Positions 52,589 through 62,279 of a stretch of DNA of 64,000 nucleotides are shown here, piece after piece. The stretch is from Flavobacteriales bacterium UBA7878. GTDB taxonomy: Bacteria > Bacteroidota > Bacteroidia > Flavobacteriales > Schleiferiaceae. How positions within the stretch are numbered: position 1 is the stretch's first letter; every line of letters begins with the position of its first letter. Location of the stretch: contig DLRW01000073.1 in assembly GCA_002501205.1 (NCBI GenBank), positions 61,441 to 125,440 on the forward strand, in the 5' to 3' direction. The notes beneath the pieces are model-generated. The model worked only from the letters and a program-made list of their open reading frames with translations, ran no database searches and was not told the origin of the DNA. The position numbers and the translations under genes are program-made.

Positions 52589-53719
52589 ATGAAAAAATTA
52601 AGCATCTTATTCATTTTCGCGATTCTGGCCTCTTGCGGTCAATCGCCTAACGATCTTGCCGGTCTTCAAGCGAGCTTGAAGGAAAAGGAAACCGCATTAA
52701 AAGGTTTACAAACTGAGATCGATAGCATTCAGGCCCAAATTGAACGTCTGGATACCACTCATGTGGTAGAAGCCTCTTTAACTCCGGTTGAAGTGCGCAC
52801 CATGGAGAATCAAACTTTCCGTCACTTCGTACGCTTAAGCGCTACGGTTAGCTCTAAGGAGAATGTGCTTTTAAGTGCTGAAGGTAATGGTCGTGTAGTT
52901 TCGGTAAATGCCGAAGAAGGCGATCGTGTTTCTAAAGGTCAGACCATCTTACGTTTAGAAAGTGATTTCATCGAAGGTCAGTTGAAAGAAGCTGAAGCGG
53001 CTTATCAATTGGCAAAAACCACCTTCGAGCGTCGTGAGAATTTATGGAAAGACAGCATTGGTTCCGAAATCGAATACCTTAATGCTAAGACCAATTTCCA
53101 GGCAGCTGAAAATCGCGTTAAGCAAGCCCGTGCCCAGTATGAGCACACTTTTGTGAAAGCTCCGGTAAACGGAAGCTTAGACGTAATCCGTGTAAACAAA
53201 GGAGAATTTGTGGGTGCCGGTACGCCGGTAGCACGCGTGGTAGACCTTAGCAATTTGGAGTTGGAAACCGATATCTCTGAAAGCTATTTGAAAGCGGTTA
53301 AGGTGGGCGACTCCGTAGAAGTGAGTATCCCAGCTTTAGGATTGAAGCAAGACGAAAAAGTGATTTTCGCCAGCCAATACATCAATCCAGAGAACCGCAG
53401 CTTTACCATCAAAGTAGGTTTGAAAAACAACAATGCTTTGATTAAGCCTAACCTTTTAGCTGAAATTAAGCTGAAGGATTACGAAAACCCCAATGCCCTG
53501 GTATTGCCTTCTATGGCCATTCGTAAGGACTTAAAAGGGGATTATGTATATCTAATTGATAAATCAGAAGCTAAGCCCATCGCTCGCAAACGCTATGTGA
53601 AAATCGGTCGCTCCTTTGGCGAGGATGCCGAGATAGTCGAAGGTCTGAAGGCCGGAGAGCAAGTGATTGTGGTTGGGGCTAATTCTGTGAACGAAGGACA
53701 GGAGGTAGAGATCCAGTAA
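52589..53719 (+). CDS. RND efflux periplasmic adaptor lipoprotein
   Basis: 376 residues with lipobox LASC (Cys16). A predicted coiled coil (about 25-55, ASLKEKETALKGLQTEIDSI) precedes the adaptor body: lipoyl halves GRVVSVNAEEGDRVSKGQTI and VKAPVNGSLDVIRVNKGEF, barrel region, and a C-terminal membrane-proximal domain (VEGLKAGEQVIVVGANSVNEG). Joins pump and channel of the TetR-controlled operon. Confidence 0.94.
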   Translation: MKKLSILFIFAILASCGQSPNDLAGLQASLKEKETALKGLQTEIDSIQAQIERLDTTHVVEASLTPVEVRTMENQTFRHFVRLSATVSSKENVLLSAEGNGRVVSVNAEEGDRVSKGQTILRLESDFIEGQLKEAEAAYQLAKTTFERRENLWKDSIGSEIEYLNAKTNFQAAENRVKQARAQYEHTFVKAPVNGSLDVIRVNKGEFVGAGTPVARVVDLSNLELETDISESYLKAVKVGDSVEVSIPALGLKQDEKVIFASQYINPENRSFTIKVGLKNNNALIKPNLLAEIKLKDYENPNALVLPSMAIRKDLKGDYVYLIDKSEAKPIARKRYVKIGRSFGEDAEIVEGLKAGEQVIVVGANSVNEGQEVEIQ

Positions 53720-53732
53720 TTCGAAAACTACT

Positions 53733-56700
53733 ATGGCAACAAATACCAGTCGAAACTTCGGGCTTAGTACGCTAGCCCTTAAAAATAGCATCAGCGTCTT
53801 TATACTTTCGGCGCTGTTGATCCTCTTCGGAGTGTTCTCCTACATTACGATGCCTAAGGAGTCCTTCCCGGAGATTGTATTCCCATTGATTTACGTGCAA
53901 ACGCCGTATCCGGGAAACACCCCTCAGGATATTGAGAACCTGATTTCCCGTCCACTCGAAAAAGAAATTAAATCGGTGGATGGTATCAAAAACCTTAATT
54001 CTGAGTCGGTGCAGGATGCATCTATCATTAATGTAGAGTTTAACATCGATGTTGATACCGAAAAAGCCCTCCAAGATGTAAAGGATGCGGTAGATCGTGC
54101 GATGAGTGATTTGCCTTCTGACCTCGATCAGGATCCGGTGGTATTGGATATCGACCTCAGTCGTATTCCGATCCTCAACATCAACCTATCCGGTGATTAT
54201 TCAATTGATGATCTGGTAGATTATGCGGAGCTTTTACAGGATGAGATCGAAGAGCTGAGTGAAATTTCTGAAGCCACCATTACCGGTGATAAGGAAAAAG
54301 AGGTGCAGATCAATGTGGATATGCCCAAAATGCAGGAGAATAAACTCAGCTTTAATGATGTGCAAAATGCCCTGGCGGCGGAAAACATCAATATTGGAGC
54401 AGGAGATATCCTTCTGGGTAAAACCCGACGCAGTATTCGTACCGATGCGGAGTTTACCTCCATGGATGAGATCCGTAATGTGATCGTTAAGCATGAGAAT
54501 GATAATATCGTTTACCTGAAAGATATCGCCGATGTGGCCTTTACCTATAAAGAGGTGGAGAGCATGGCGCGTTTGGATGGTGAGTCGGTAGTATCCTTAA
54601 ACGTGATTAAGAAAGGTGGTGAGAACCTTCTCGACGCTACGGATAAGATTCGCGAGATAATCAAGACGGCTAAAAAGAGCCTCTTGCCTAAAGATCTGCG
54701 AATTACTATTACCAATGATCAGAGTACCCAAACTCGAAATCAAATTGCGAACCTGGAGAACAGTATTATTTCAGGGGTTATTCTGGTAACGCTTACCCTC
54801 TTATTCTTCTTGGGTTTACGGAATGCCACTTTCGTGGGATTGAGTATTCCTTTCTCTATGTTTATTTCCTTCCTGGTATTAAGTGCGGCGGGTGTAACCC
54901 TGAACTTTATCGTTCTTTTCTCGCTGATCTTAGCCCTGGGGATGTTGGTAGATAATGCCATTGTAACCATTGAGAATATTTACAGGCTTTATGCCGAAGA
55001 AGGGCTCTCGGCCTGGGAGGCATCCCGCCAGGGGGTGGGTGAAATTGCGGTACCTATTATTAGCTCAACTGCTACTACATTGGCCGCCTTCTTCCCTCTC
55101 TTATTCTGGGATAGTATTATTGGTGAGTTTATGGGTTATTTGCCCCGTACCTTGATAATCGTATTGGGATCATCCCTCTTCGTAGCCTTGGTTATTAACC
55201 CTGTAATTGCCGCATCCTTTATTAAGAATCAGGATTTTGAGGCGGATAAAAATCACCGCAAGGCTTTGATTTGGTTTGCTATATTCCTGGTACTGGGTGT
55301 ACTGGCGCATATGGCTTCCAGCACTATTTTAGGAAACTTGCTATTAGCCATTTCCTTTGGAGTTCTAGCCTTCACTTATGCCTTAAATCCATTATCAGCC
55401 TGGTTCCAATTGGTATTGCTGCCGAGGGTCGAAAACTTCTACGCACGTACCTTGGCTTACTCGCTTAGAAAATGGAGGCCCGCAGCTATTATTATAGGAA
55501 CTATCTTTTTGATGTTTTTCTCTATCAGCTTCTATTTTGGATCCAACCCTAAATTGGTTGATTTCCCAGAGAATGATCCGAACTATATCAATGTATTTGT
55601 AGAGCTGCCATTAGGTACTGATGTGTTGGCAACCGATAGCATTGCCCAACGTGTGGAGTCGGAGTTGAACACCATTTTGGTTCCCTACCAGGATCTGGTA
55701 AAAAGTGTGGTAACCAATGTGGGTGCTGAAACGGCCTCTCAGAATGAGTTTGGCGGGGGGGGTCAAAATACCCCGAACAAAGCCCGTATTACAGTTTCCT
55801 TTGTAGAGTATGAGTACCGAAATGAAATTAGTACTAGTGCTATTCAGAGAGAGGTCACTCAGAAATTGAATAACTGGCTGCCTGGCTTAACCATTAGCGT
55901 GGAGAAAGAGCAAAATGGTCCACCCACCGGCCGGCCGATTAATATTGAAATCACCGGTAGTGAATTTGATATGTTGATTGCGGCTGCTGACGATGTGAAG
56001 AAGGTGGTAGATGCTGCTGAGATTCCCGGTATTGAAGGTTTGCAAATTGATTTGGAGACCAATAAGCCCGAAATGTTAGTGCGTATTGATCGTGATCGTG
56101 CCGGACGTTTAGGGGTAAGTACCCAGCAGATTGCCATGGTACTTCGCACCGCCCTATACGGTTCAGAAGCGAGCAAGTACAAAGAAGGGGAAGACGATTA
56201 CCCGATTGAGATTCGTCTTAAGAAGGACTATCGTTACGATGTAGCCAGCTTGATGAACCAGTTTGTGACCTTCCGTTCACAGGCCAGTGGAAAAATTGTA
56301 CAGGTGCCCATCTCTGCGGTTACCAGCTATGAGTTTGTAAGCTCCTATAACTCCATTAAGCGTAAGGATTCGGAGCGTTTAATTACGGTTTACTCGAATG
56401 TGGTGGAAGGTTTCAATGAAACTGAAATCAACAATGAGATCAAAGAGGTTTTAAAGGATTATAAATTGCCGGAAGGCTATGATCTGAAGTTTACCGGATC
56501 TCAGCAAGAACAGCAGGAAAGTGCTGAGTTCTTGACTCGCGCGATGTTGATTGCGGTTTCCTTGATCTTTATCATTTTGGTATCCCAGTTTAACTCTGCT
56601 CTCAAGCCTTTCATTATCATCCTTACCGTACTCTTCAGTACCATTGGTGTATTCCTGGGATTGGGAATTTTCCAAATGGAGTTTGTAGTGATTATGACTG

Positions 56701-57149
56701 GTATTGGTATCGTTTCCCTGGCGGGGATTGTAGTGAACAATGGTATTGTACTGATCGACTTTATTGAGTTGAGTAGAGCGCGTATGCGGGAAGAAAAGCA
56801 ATTGCAAGAAGGTGAAGTATTGGATGATGGCAGCTTGGTATATGCCATCGAATTGGGAGGTAAAACTCGTTTACGTCCGGTATTACTTACCGCAATTACC
56901 ACCGTATTAGGTCTCTTGCCATTAGCCGTAGGATTGAACATCGATTTTATCGGATTATTAGATGGTCGTGGTGCTAATATTTACTTCGGTGGAGATAATG
57001 CCGTGTTCTGGTCACCTATGGCCTGGACGGTAATCTTTGGTCTGGTATTTGCAACCTTCCTAACGCTGATTGTGGTCCCAGTAATGTACCTGGTTTTAGA
57101 ACGCTTGAATCGCATTGTGCGATCTTGGTTCGGCCGCAGTAGCAATTAG
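53733..57149 (+). CDS. RND efflux pump, Bacteroidota subtype
   Basis: 1138 residues, about 80 more than AcrB; part of the extra length is a pair of hydrophobic helices in the middle (LIWFAIFLVLGVLAHMA and LLLAISFGVLAFTYAL, around residues 510-550). TM4 reads LALGMLVDNAIVTIENI, with Asp-Asn instead of Asp-Asp, so only one of the two TM4 acidic residues is kept. Periplasmic porter domains are recognisable (YPGNTPQDIENLISRPLEKE). Last gene of the operon, with a strong terminator behind. Confidence 0.94.
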   Translation: MATNTSRNFGLSTLALKNSISVFILSALLILFGVFSYITMPKESFPEIVFPLIYVQTPYPGNTPQDIENLISRPLEKEIKSVDGIKNLNSESVQDASIINVEFNIDVDTEKALQDVKDAVDRAMSDLPSDLDQDPVVLDIDLSRIPILNINLSGDYSIDDLVDYAELLQDEIEELSEISEATITGDKEKEVQINVDMPKMQENKLSFNDVQNALAAENINIGAGDILLGKTRRSIRTDAEFTSMDEIRNVIVKHENDNIVYLKDIADVAFTYKEVESMARLDGESVVSLNVIKKGGENLLDATDKIREIIKTAKKSLLPKDLRITITNDQSTQTRNQIANLENSIISGVILVTLTLLFFLGLRNATFVGLSIPFSMFISFLVLSAAGVTLNFIVLFSLILALGMLVDNAIVTIENIYRLYAEEGLSAWEASRQGVGEIAVPIISSTATTLAAFFPLLFWDSIIGEFMGYLPRTLIIVLGSSLFVALVINPVIAASFIKNQDFEADKNHRKALIWFAIFLVLGVLAHMASSTILGNLLLAISFGVLAFTYALNPLSAWFQLVLLPRVENFYARTLAYSLRKWRPAAIIIGTIFLMFFSISFYFGSNPKLVDFPENDPNYINVFVELPLGTDVLATDSIAQRVESELNTILVPYQDLVKSVVTNVGAETASQNEFGGGGQNTPNKARITVSFVEYEYRNEISTSAIQREVTQKLNNWLPGLTISVEKEQNGPPTGRPINIEITGSEFDMLIAAADDVKKVVDAAEIPGIEGLQIDLETNKPEMLVRIDRDRAGRLGVSTQQIAMVLRTALYGSEASKYKEGEDDYPIEIRLKKDYRYDVASLMNQFVTFRSQASGKIVQVPISAVTSYEFVSSYNSIKRKDSERLITVYSNVVEGFNETEINNEIKEVLKDYKLPEGYDLKFTGSQQEQQESAEFLTRAMLIAVSLIFIILVSQFNSALKPFIIILTVLFSTIGVFLGLGIFQMEFVVIMTGIGIVSLAGIVVNNGIVLIDFIELSRARMREEKQLQEGEVLDDGSLVYAIELGGKTRLRPVLLTAITTVLGLLPLAVGLNIDFIGLLDGRGANIYFGGDNAVFWSPMAWTVIFGLVFATFLTLIVVPVMYLVLERLNRIVRSWFGRSSN

Positions 57150-57174
57150 GTTAAGGTTTGGTTAATTGGTTGAC

Positions 57175-57202
57175 AAGGCCCCGGTTCTCCGGGGCCTTTT
57201 TT
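57175..57202 (+). terminator. Terminator of the TetR-controlled efflux operon
   Basis: A 10-bp stem, AAGGCCCCGG with CCGGGGCCTT, 4-nt loop, then six T. Confidence 0.95.
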
Positions 57203-57217
57203 GTGGGGTGTATATCC

Positions 57218-57225
57218 TACTTTTG
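57218..57225 (+). promoter_or_regulatory. -7 box (TACTTTTG) for the DXS-like gene
   Basis: Perfect TAnnTTTG only 4 nt before the ATG, which predicts a leaderless or nearly leaderless mRNA. It sits directly behind the previous terminator. Confidence 0.65.
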
Positions 57226-57229
57226 CGCC

Positions 57230-58879
57230 ATGACCTATCCCATTCTGGAAAAGCTCAACAGTCCGGCCGATCTACGGCTTTTAGATAGCCATCAATTGGA
57301 AGAATTGGCGGCTGAATTACGTCGCTTTATCCAGGAGCAAACTCGCACCAAAGCCGGGCATATACGCTCAAGTCTTGGGGTGGTCGAACTAAGCATCGCT
57401 CTGCATTATCACTTTAATACCCCCGAGGATATTTTGATTTGGGATGTGGGGCATCAGGCTTATGCGCATAAAGTGCTCTGCGAGAGACGGTCAATATTTC
57501 AGAGCAACCGTCAAAAAGGCGGAATTTCAGGCTTTACCAAACGCAGTGAAAGTGCTTACGATCCTTTTGGGGCCGGGCATTCTTCAACTTCCATTTCGGC
57601 GCTGGCCGGCTTTGTGAAGGCTGCCCAGTTGGAGGGCAATCCGCGCAAACATGTGGCGGTGATTGGCGATGGGGCCTTAACTGGTGGTCAGGCTTTTGAA
57701 GCCCTTAATTATTTGGGTGATTTGGGGGCAGACTGTCTGGTGATCCTCAATGATAATAAGGGGAGCATCGACCCCAATGTGGGAGCCTTGCAAAAGTTGA
57801 ATAGCTATCAGGCCTGGGCAGAATCCCTGGGCTTTCAATATCATACTTGCGAGGCCGGTAATTCCATGGCCGATTTATTGGCGAAGCTGAAGGAACTGAA
57901 TAACCTTTCGGGTCCACTATTCTTGCATGTCCAAACCGAAAAGGGCCTGGGCTATAATGAAGTCATTGAACGGAAAGGCAGTCCAGCTGCTCCGAGCTTT
58001 CAATCGGTATTTGGGGAAACAATTTTTGAGCTTTTAGAAACTGAGCCTAAGCTGGTGGTATTAAGTCCGGCCATGTTAAGCGGCGCCCAATTACTGGAGG
58101 CTCAAAAGGCCTTTCCAGAGCGTGTGATAGATGTGGGTATTGCCGAGCAAAATGTGGTGACCATGGCCGCTGGTTTGGCCGCATCAGGCTTTAAGCCATT
58201 GGTGCATTTATACAGCACTTTTGCCCAAAGGGCCTTGGATCAGATTATACACGATGTAGCCTTACAGCAATTGCCGGTGGTTTTTGTTTTAGACCGAGCC
58301 GGTTTTGTGGGGGAGGACGGGCCTACCCATCACGGGGTATTCGATCAGGCCTTATTGGCAGATATTCCAAATATGCGTTTAATGGCTCCAGCTGGAGCTA
58401 GGGCTTTGAAAGCCATGTTAAGCGAGGCCTTGCAGGCGGAGGGCCCTATCGTAATTCGTTATCCTAAAGCTAGCTTCGATTTGCAAACCGATGACTTATG
58501 GCACGGAATGCAGGCTCATTGGTGGCGCCAATCCGCTAAGGCCTCTGCTATACTATCTTACGGTTCACTAGCTTCTTTAGCGCAAAAGGCTGCGGAAACA
58601 AAGGATTGGAGTCATTTGCATATACCCCAATTCCGGCCTTTGGATCAGCCGCATTTGGTAGAACTTTTAGCCTTTTATCAGCGCTTGATTTTGGTGGATG
58701 AAAATCCGGCTGGAGGTAGTTTGCATCGTGATCTATTGGCATTGCTGCAATCCGGAAAACTTAAGGCTGAGTATCAAGCAGTATTAATCGACAAGCCATT
58801 TAGCGAACATGCACCCAGAGTGGAGCAGTTGGCGGCTTCGGGATTTAGTTTGGAAAAGTTATTGGAGCGGATGGTTTAA
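57230..58879 (+). CDS. dxs: Shortened 1-deoxy-D-xylulose-5-phosphate synthase-like enzyme
   Basis: 549 residues against about 620-640 for ordinary DXS. Thiamine diphosphate motif GDGALTGG (146-153) to NDNKGSI (174-180); His44 in KAGHIRSSLG; catalytic Glu306 in GIAEQN; Tyr328, Arg334, Arg356, Asp363 and His367 in the sugar-phosphate site. The loop after NVGAL is deleted, the usual GPVDGH motif is missing (FQYHTCEAGNSM instead), and the Arg of YPRG is Lys413 (YPKAS). The role is condensation of pyruvate and glyceraldehyde-3-phosphate in the MEP isoprenoid pathway if activity is kept. A paralogue with another role is possible. Confidence 0.8.
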   Translation: MTYPILEKLNSPADLRLLDSHQLEELAAELRRFIQEQTRTKAGHIRSSLGVVELSIALHYHFNTPEDILIWDVGHQAYAHKVLCERRSIFQSNRQKGGISGFTKRSESAYDPFGAGHSSTSISALAGFVKAAQLEGNPRKHVAVIGDGALTGGQAFEALNYLGDLGADCLVILNDNKGSIDPNVGALQKLNSYQAWAESLGFQYHTCEAGNSMADLLAKLKELNNLSGPLFLHVQTEKGLGYNEVIERKGSPAAPSFQSVFGETIFELLETEPKLVVLSPAMLSGAQLLEAQKAFPERVIDVGIAEQNVVTMAAGLAASGFKPLVHLYSTFAQRALDQIIHDVALQQLPVVFVLDRAGFVGEDGPTHHGVFDQALLADIPNMRLMAPAGARALKAMLSEALQAEGPIVIRYPKASFDLQTDDLWHGMQAHWWRQSAKASAILSYGSLASLAQKAAETKDWSHLHIPQFRPLDQPHLVELLAFYQRLILVDENPAGGSLHRDLLALLQSGKLKAEYQAVLIDKPFSEHAPRVEQLAASGFSLEKLLERMV

Positions 58880-58902
58880 TGTCGTATTTGATCTTAAGAG
58901 AT

Positions 58903-59493
58903 CTAAGCCCTATCCCCCAACATCCTTGCTACATACTTCCCTAAAATATCGAACTCGATATTTACATGAGAGCCTAATCCTAAATCCTTGAAATTGGTAT
59001 GCTCATAGGTATAGGGAATAATAGCCACCGAAAAATGTTCGGGCTCGGAGCGCACCACGGTGAGGCTTACTCCATTGATGGTTACAGAGCCTTTTTCAAC
59101 GGTTAAATGTTGTTTGCCAGGAGCATGCTTGAAATGAAATTCCCAACTGCCATCTTTCTCCAGGACTTGCTCGCATTCGGCAATGGTATCCACATGGCCT
59201 TGTACAATGTGACCATCATAGCGGCCATTGGCTTGCATGCAGCGCTCCAGATTTACCTGATCACCCTTTTGCAGTTGACCTAAATTGGTTCTTTGCAGAG
59301 TTTCATCAATGGCGGTTACGGTATACTCATCACCATTAATAGCCACCACCGTTAAGCAAACCCCATTATGGGCCAGGCTTTGATCAATCTTTAATTCAGA
59401 GGTGAAATCACAGCTGAAGTCGAAATGCATATTGCTTCCTTCACGACGACTGGCCTGAAGGGTGCCGAGGCTTTCTATAATACCGGTAAACAT
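58903..59493 (-). CDS. ribE: Riboflavin synthase alpha chain
   Basis: 196 residues from the ATG at 59493, giving the invariant MFTGIIE start. Two lumazine-binding barrel repeats: the first with HNGVCLTVV, the second opened by GHIVQGHVD and containing SVTINGVSLTVV. It dismutates two molecules of 6,7-dimethyl-8-ribityllumazine to riboflavin. Its start is 8 nt behind the stop of the T9SS type B protein gene, so the two are probably co-transcribed. Confidence 0.96.
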   Translation of the reverse strand: MFTGIIESLGTLQASRREGSNMHFDFSCDFTSELKIDQSLAHNGVCLTVVAINGDEYTVTAIDETLQRTNLGQLQKGDQVNLERCMQANGRYDGHIVQGHVDTIAECEQVLEKDGSWEFHFKHAPGKQHLTVEKGSVTINGVSLTVVRSEPEHFSVAIIPYTYEHTNFKDLGLGSHVNIEFDILGKYVARMLGDRA

Positions 59494-59501
59494 ATCTTTA
59501 T

Positions 59502-62162
59502 TTATCTCACAAGATGTACAAATCCCGAAGCGGTTTGTTCCATGGTAGGTCCAATACTTTCGGCCGTATAACGGCAAACATAGTAATAAACACCATCGGG
59601 TGCAGGACTGCCATTATCCTGAACATTGCCATCCCAGCCATTTGTTATGAAATCCTCTAAGTCGGTAGTGCGGTAAATTAGATTACCCCAACGACTGTAG
59701 ATTTCAATTTCCAGATTGGCCACCTGCTCAATTTCAACGGGCAGGAATCGCTCATTATAGCCATCGCCATTAGGGCTGAAAATATTCGGGAATTTAATAG
59801 TGAAGCAGCTTTCAATGCAAAGCTCCTCGCTAAAGGCACTTTCATTCGCTTGTCCACCCGGGTCTTGATCGGCATCATCTACCGCGGTAATGGCATAGCA
59901 GCCAAATATGGCTTGGTCGCTTACAAAACGGATGGTGGAGTCGCCATTTACCGGAATGGAGAGGAAAGGCTGGTTGCCAAATGCATCTTCGCCAGTGCGG
60001 AAGTAAATATTGATTTTGCTAACATCGTTTTTACAGCCATTGCCCTGCGCTAATTTCCAGGAGAAATAAATGGTATCGGGGCAGGCATTGTACAAGGCAA
60101 ATTGCGGTGGGCAAGGAGCGGTGGTATCTCTGGCGGTAGCGCAAGTAATTTGACTGCGATTAACTATTGGCTTGGGCAGCGAATCACTGGCGGTATAACG
60201 ACCATAGCTCTCGGCATAGTAACAGTAGTTTTCGCCATTCACCAAGCCAGTGTCGGTATATTCAGGTACAAAGCTTTCGCCGATGCTATCAAACTGTCCT
60301 GATCCAGGAGGGTTTTCCCGATAAATTACAAAACGTTCGTTCTGCCAGGGCGTATCAAAATTGAAATCGAGGATTACACTTTGATCTGATCCGGTAGGCT
60401 CTGCATATACTGAGGAGGCTAAGGGACTGGAGCCCACAAAATCTTGATTGGGTCCAGCATAAACATCCAAGCGGTATTCATAAGAAAGGTCCTGGGTATT
60501 TAGATTGTTATGGGTGAAATTGCCAGCATCAATATTGTTGGCGGTGCTCAAGAGGTTAAAGGCGCCATTGTCTTTTTCGCGTCCCCATAATTCCAAACGA
60601 TATGGAGGTAGATAAATGGTACTATCGAATTCGGGGGCTTCAATCCATTCAATGCCGATGGTTCCGCTGGCCGGGTCGGTACTTTCTACATCTACCTTGG
60701 TAAACATCGGCAAGGTTAGGGGTAGGGCCGCACAAAACTCTTCGCTGGCATAGCTTTGTGCCTCATCCTCAAAATAAGCGACCACCATATAGCAATACTC
60801 CTTTCCCAGCTCCACATCGAAGCTGTCGAGGTAGGTAGTGTTATTTACATTCAATAAGCTATCGTGAAATTCATAGCCGGTATAAGCCGGCACGCCGGTT
60901 TCACAAATACCAGGGACAAAGCCATAAGGCGATTCGCGACGGTAGAGTAAATAACCATCGGCTTCCGTACAGAAAGAAACATCCCAATTAAGCCGTAGGG
61001 CCAGACCTTCTGCTTGCGCATCCGGATTTTTAGGTGCTGGAGCGATAACCGTAATTTCGGTGGTATAGATATCCGAAAGGGCAATATCATTGGGGTCTTG
61101 GGGAATATCAGTGGCCTTAAAGCTAACCTGATAAGGCTGTTTACGAACATGATGGCAGCGGGTATTCCAGTTGAAGAACCCACTCAAGGGGCTGGGGCCA
61201 TTTACTTCCGGAAAAGTGGCCGGAGGAGTAGGTACTTCGAAAGGGCCACCAAAAGCCGAAAGAATTAAATCGTCAGTATCAGGGTCGGTAGCCGTTACAC
61301 TGAAGTTGAGGCTAGTACCAGCTTCCACACAGAATGGTCCTACCGGGATAATTTCCGGAGGGTTATTCCCACAATCTTCGATATCCACCTGTAAATCGCG
61401 GGTCACGTAACCAATCCGCACATAGCGACCTTGGGCATTTTTACGGAATTCTACAATTTCAAAAGCGAAGTTATACTGACCTACATTTCGGGGTAAATCC
61501 CAAAAGAGTAATCCGGTGTTGGGGTCAATTTCAATCGAATCCTGCACATATTGAGGATCGTAAATTGTTTGAATAGGGTCGCCATTTTGAGCTTTAGAGT
61601 ACACCAATCGATAAGCTAAACTGTCACCATCCGGGTCATAGGCGCCTGGATTATGCTCAAAACGCTTACCCACACAACCACGCTCTACCGGAGGATTGGT
61701 TAAAATGGGAGAGCTATTGGCTCCTAAGCTGGGGCTGATGTATAATTCGGTTTCAATATAGAAAGGCACCTGATCCGAATTGAGAATATTGCTAATTCCC
61801 GCATTACGGTTTCGATCTTCCATTTTGATAGTGTAGATCCCTGGGGCGTCATAGGTATGGGTACCTATGTAAATGTTTTTTCGAATTTGATTGATGGGGT
61901 CAATGATTTCTCCATCACGCGCCTGCAGGCAAACGATCCGGGGGCCATTGGATCGAGCGAGGGTATCACCCGTATTATCACCCCAGTCAACGGTTAACTC
62001 ACAGCGGTCGGCACAGAGCTGACAAGCTCGGGTATAGGTGGTAATCGTAACCTCGTAAGTAAGGCCGGTTATCCAGCGATAGGTAATTTCACCGGCCCGG
62101 TTATGGGTGGCATGTAAGGCCATTCCGGCGAAAAGGAAAATAAGCAGTAGGCTTTTTCTCAT
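59502..62162 (-). CDS. Large surface/secreted protein with T9SS type B (gliding-motility) C-terminal domain
   Basis: 886 residues from the ATG at 62162, which opens a signal peptide (MRKSLLLIFLFAGMALHA). The mature N-terminus reads THNRAGEITYRW, followed by cadherin/PKD-like beta domains (DPDGDSLAYRL, ATDPDTDDLILSA) and FN3-like repeats. The final 98 residues (789-886) are the CHU_C/gliding-associated domain: FPNIFSPNGDGYNERF, IYSRWGNLIYRT, GWDGNVQDNG, PDGVYYYVCRY. This is the type B signal for the type IX secretion system. Probable role in adhesion or surface structure. Confidence 0.92.
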   Translation of the reverse strand: MRKSLLLIFLFAGMALHATHNRAGEITYRWITGLTYEVTITTYTRACQLCADRCELTVDWGDNTGDTLARSNGPRIVCLQARDGEIIDPINQIRKNIYIGTHTYDAPGIYTIKMEDRNRNAGISNILNSDQVPFYIETELYISPSLGANSSPILTNPPVERGCVGKRFEHNPGAYDPDGDSLAYRLVYSKAQNGDPIQTIYDPQYVQDSIEIDPNTGLLFWDLPRNVGQYNFAFEIVEFRKNAQGRYVRIGYVTRDLQVDIEDCGNNPPEIIPVGPFCVEAGTSLNFSVTATDPDTDDLILSAFGGPFEVPTPPATFPEVNGPSPLSGFFNWNTRCHHVRKQPYQVSFKATDIPQDPNDIALSDIYTTEITVIAPAPKNPDAQAEGLALRLNWDVSFCTEADGYLLYRRESPYGFVPGICETGVPAYTGYEFHDSLLNVNNTTYLDSFDVELGKEYCYMVVAYFEDEAQSYASEEFCAALPLTLPMFTKVDVESTDPASGTIGIEWIEAPEFDSTIYLPPYRLELWGREKDNGAFNLLSTANNIDAGNFTHNNLNTQDLSYEYRLDVYAGPNQDFVGSSPLASSVYAEPTGSDQSVILDFNFDTPWQNERFVIYRENPPGSGQFDSIGESFVPEYTDTGLVNGENYCYYAESYGRYTASDSLPKPIVNRSQITCATARDTTAPCPPQFALYNACPDTIYFSWKLAQGNGCKNDVSKINIYFRTGEDAFGNQPFLSIPVNGDSTIRFVSDQAIFGCYAITAVDDADQDPGGQANESAFSEELCIESCFTIKFPNIFSPNGDGYNERFLPVEIEQVANLEIEIYSRWGNLIYRTTDLEDFITNGWDGNVQDNGSPAPDGVYYYVCRYTAESIGPTMEQTASGFVHLVR

Positions 62163-62252
62163 AATTGGGGAAAATCCGCGATCTATACCTAAACGTTCAA
62201 AAGCAGGTTTTGTGTTGGGCAATAGCTCTTATCTTCGAGGCTTTTGAATTGG

Positions 62253-62260
62253 TAACTTTG
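62253..62260 (+). promoter_or_regulatory. -7 box (TAACTTTG) for the aminopeptidase gene
   Basis: Exact TAnnTTTG, 19 nt before the ATG, in the divergent gap between the T9SS protein gene and the aminopeptidase gene. Confidence 0.6.
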
Positions 62261-62279
62261 CTCAAATTTAAATATTCTT

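Noticed and set aside
58880..58902. Terminator between the DXS-like gene and ribE
   Set aside because: Only a 5-bp GATCT/AGATC hairpin without a T run; too weak to call.
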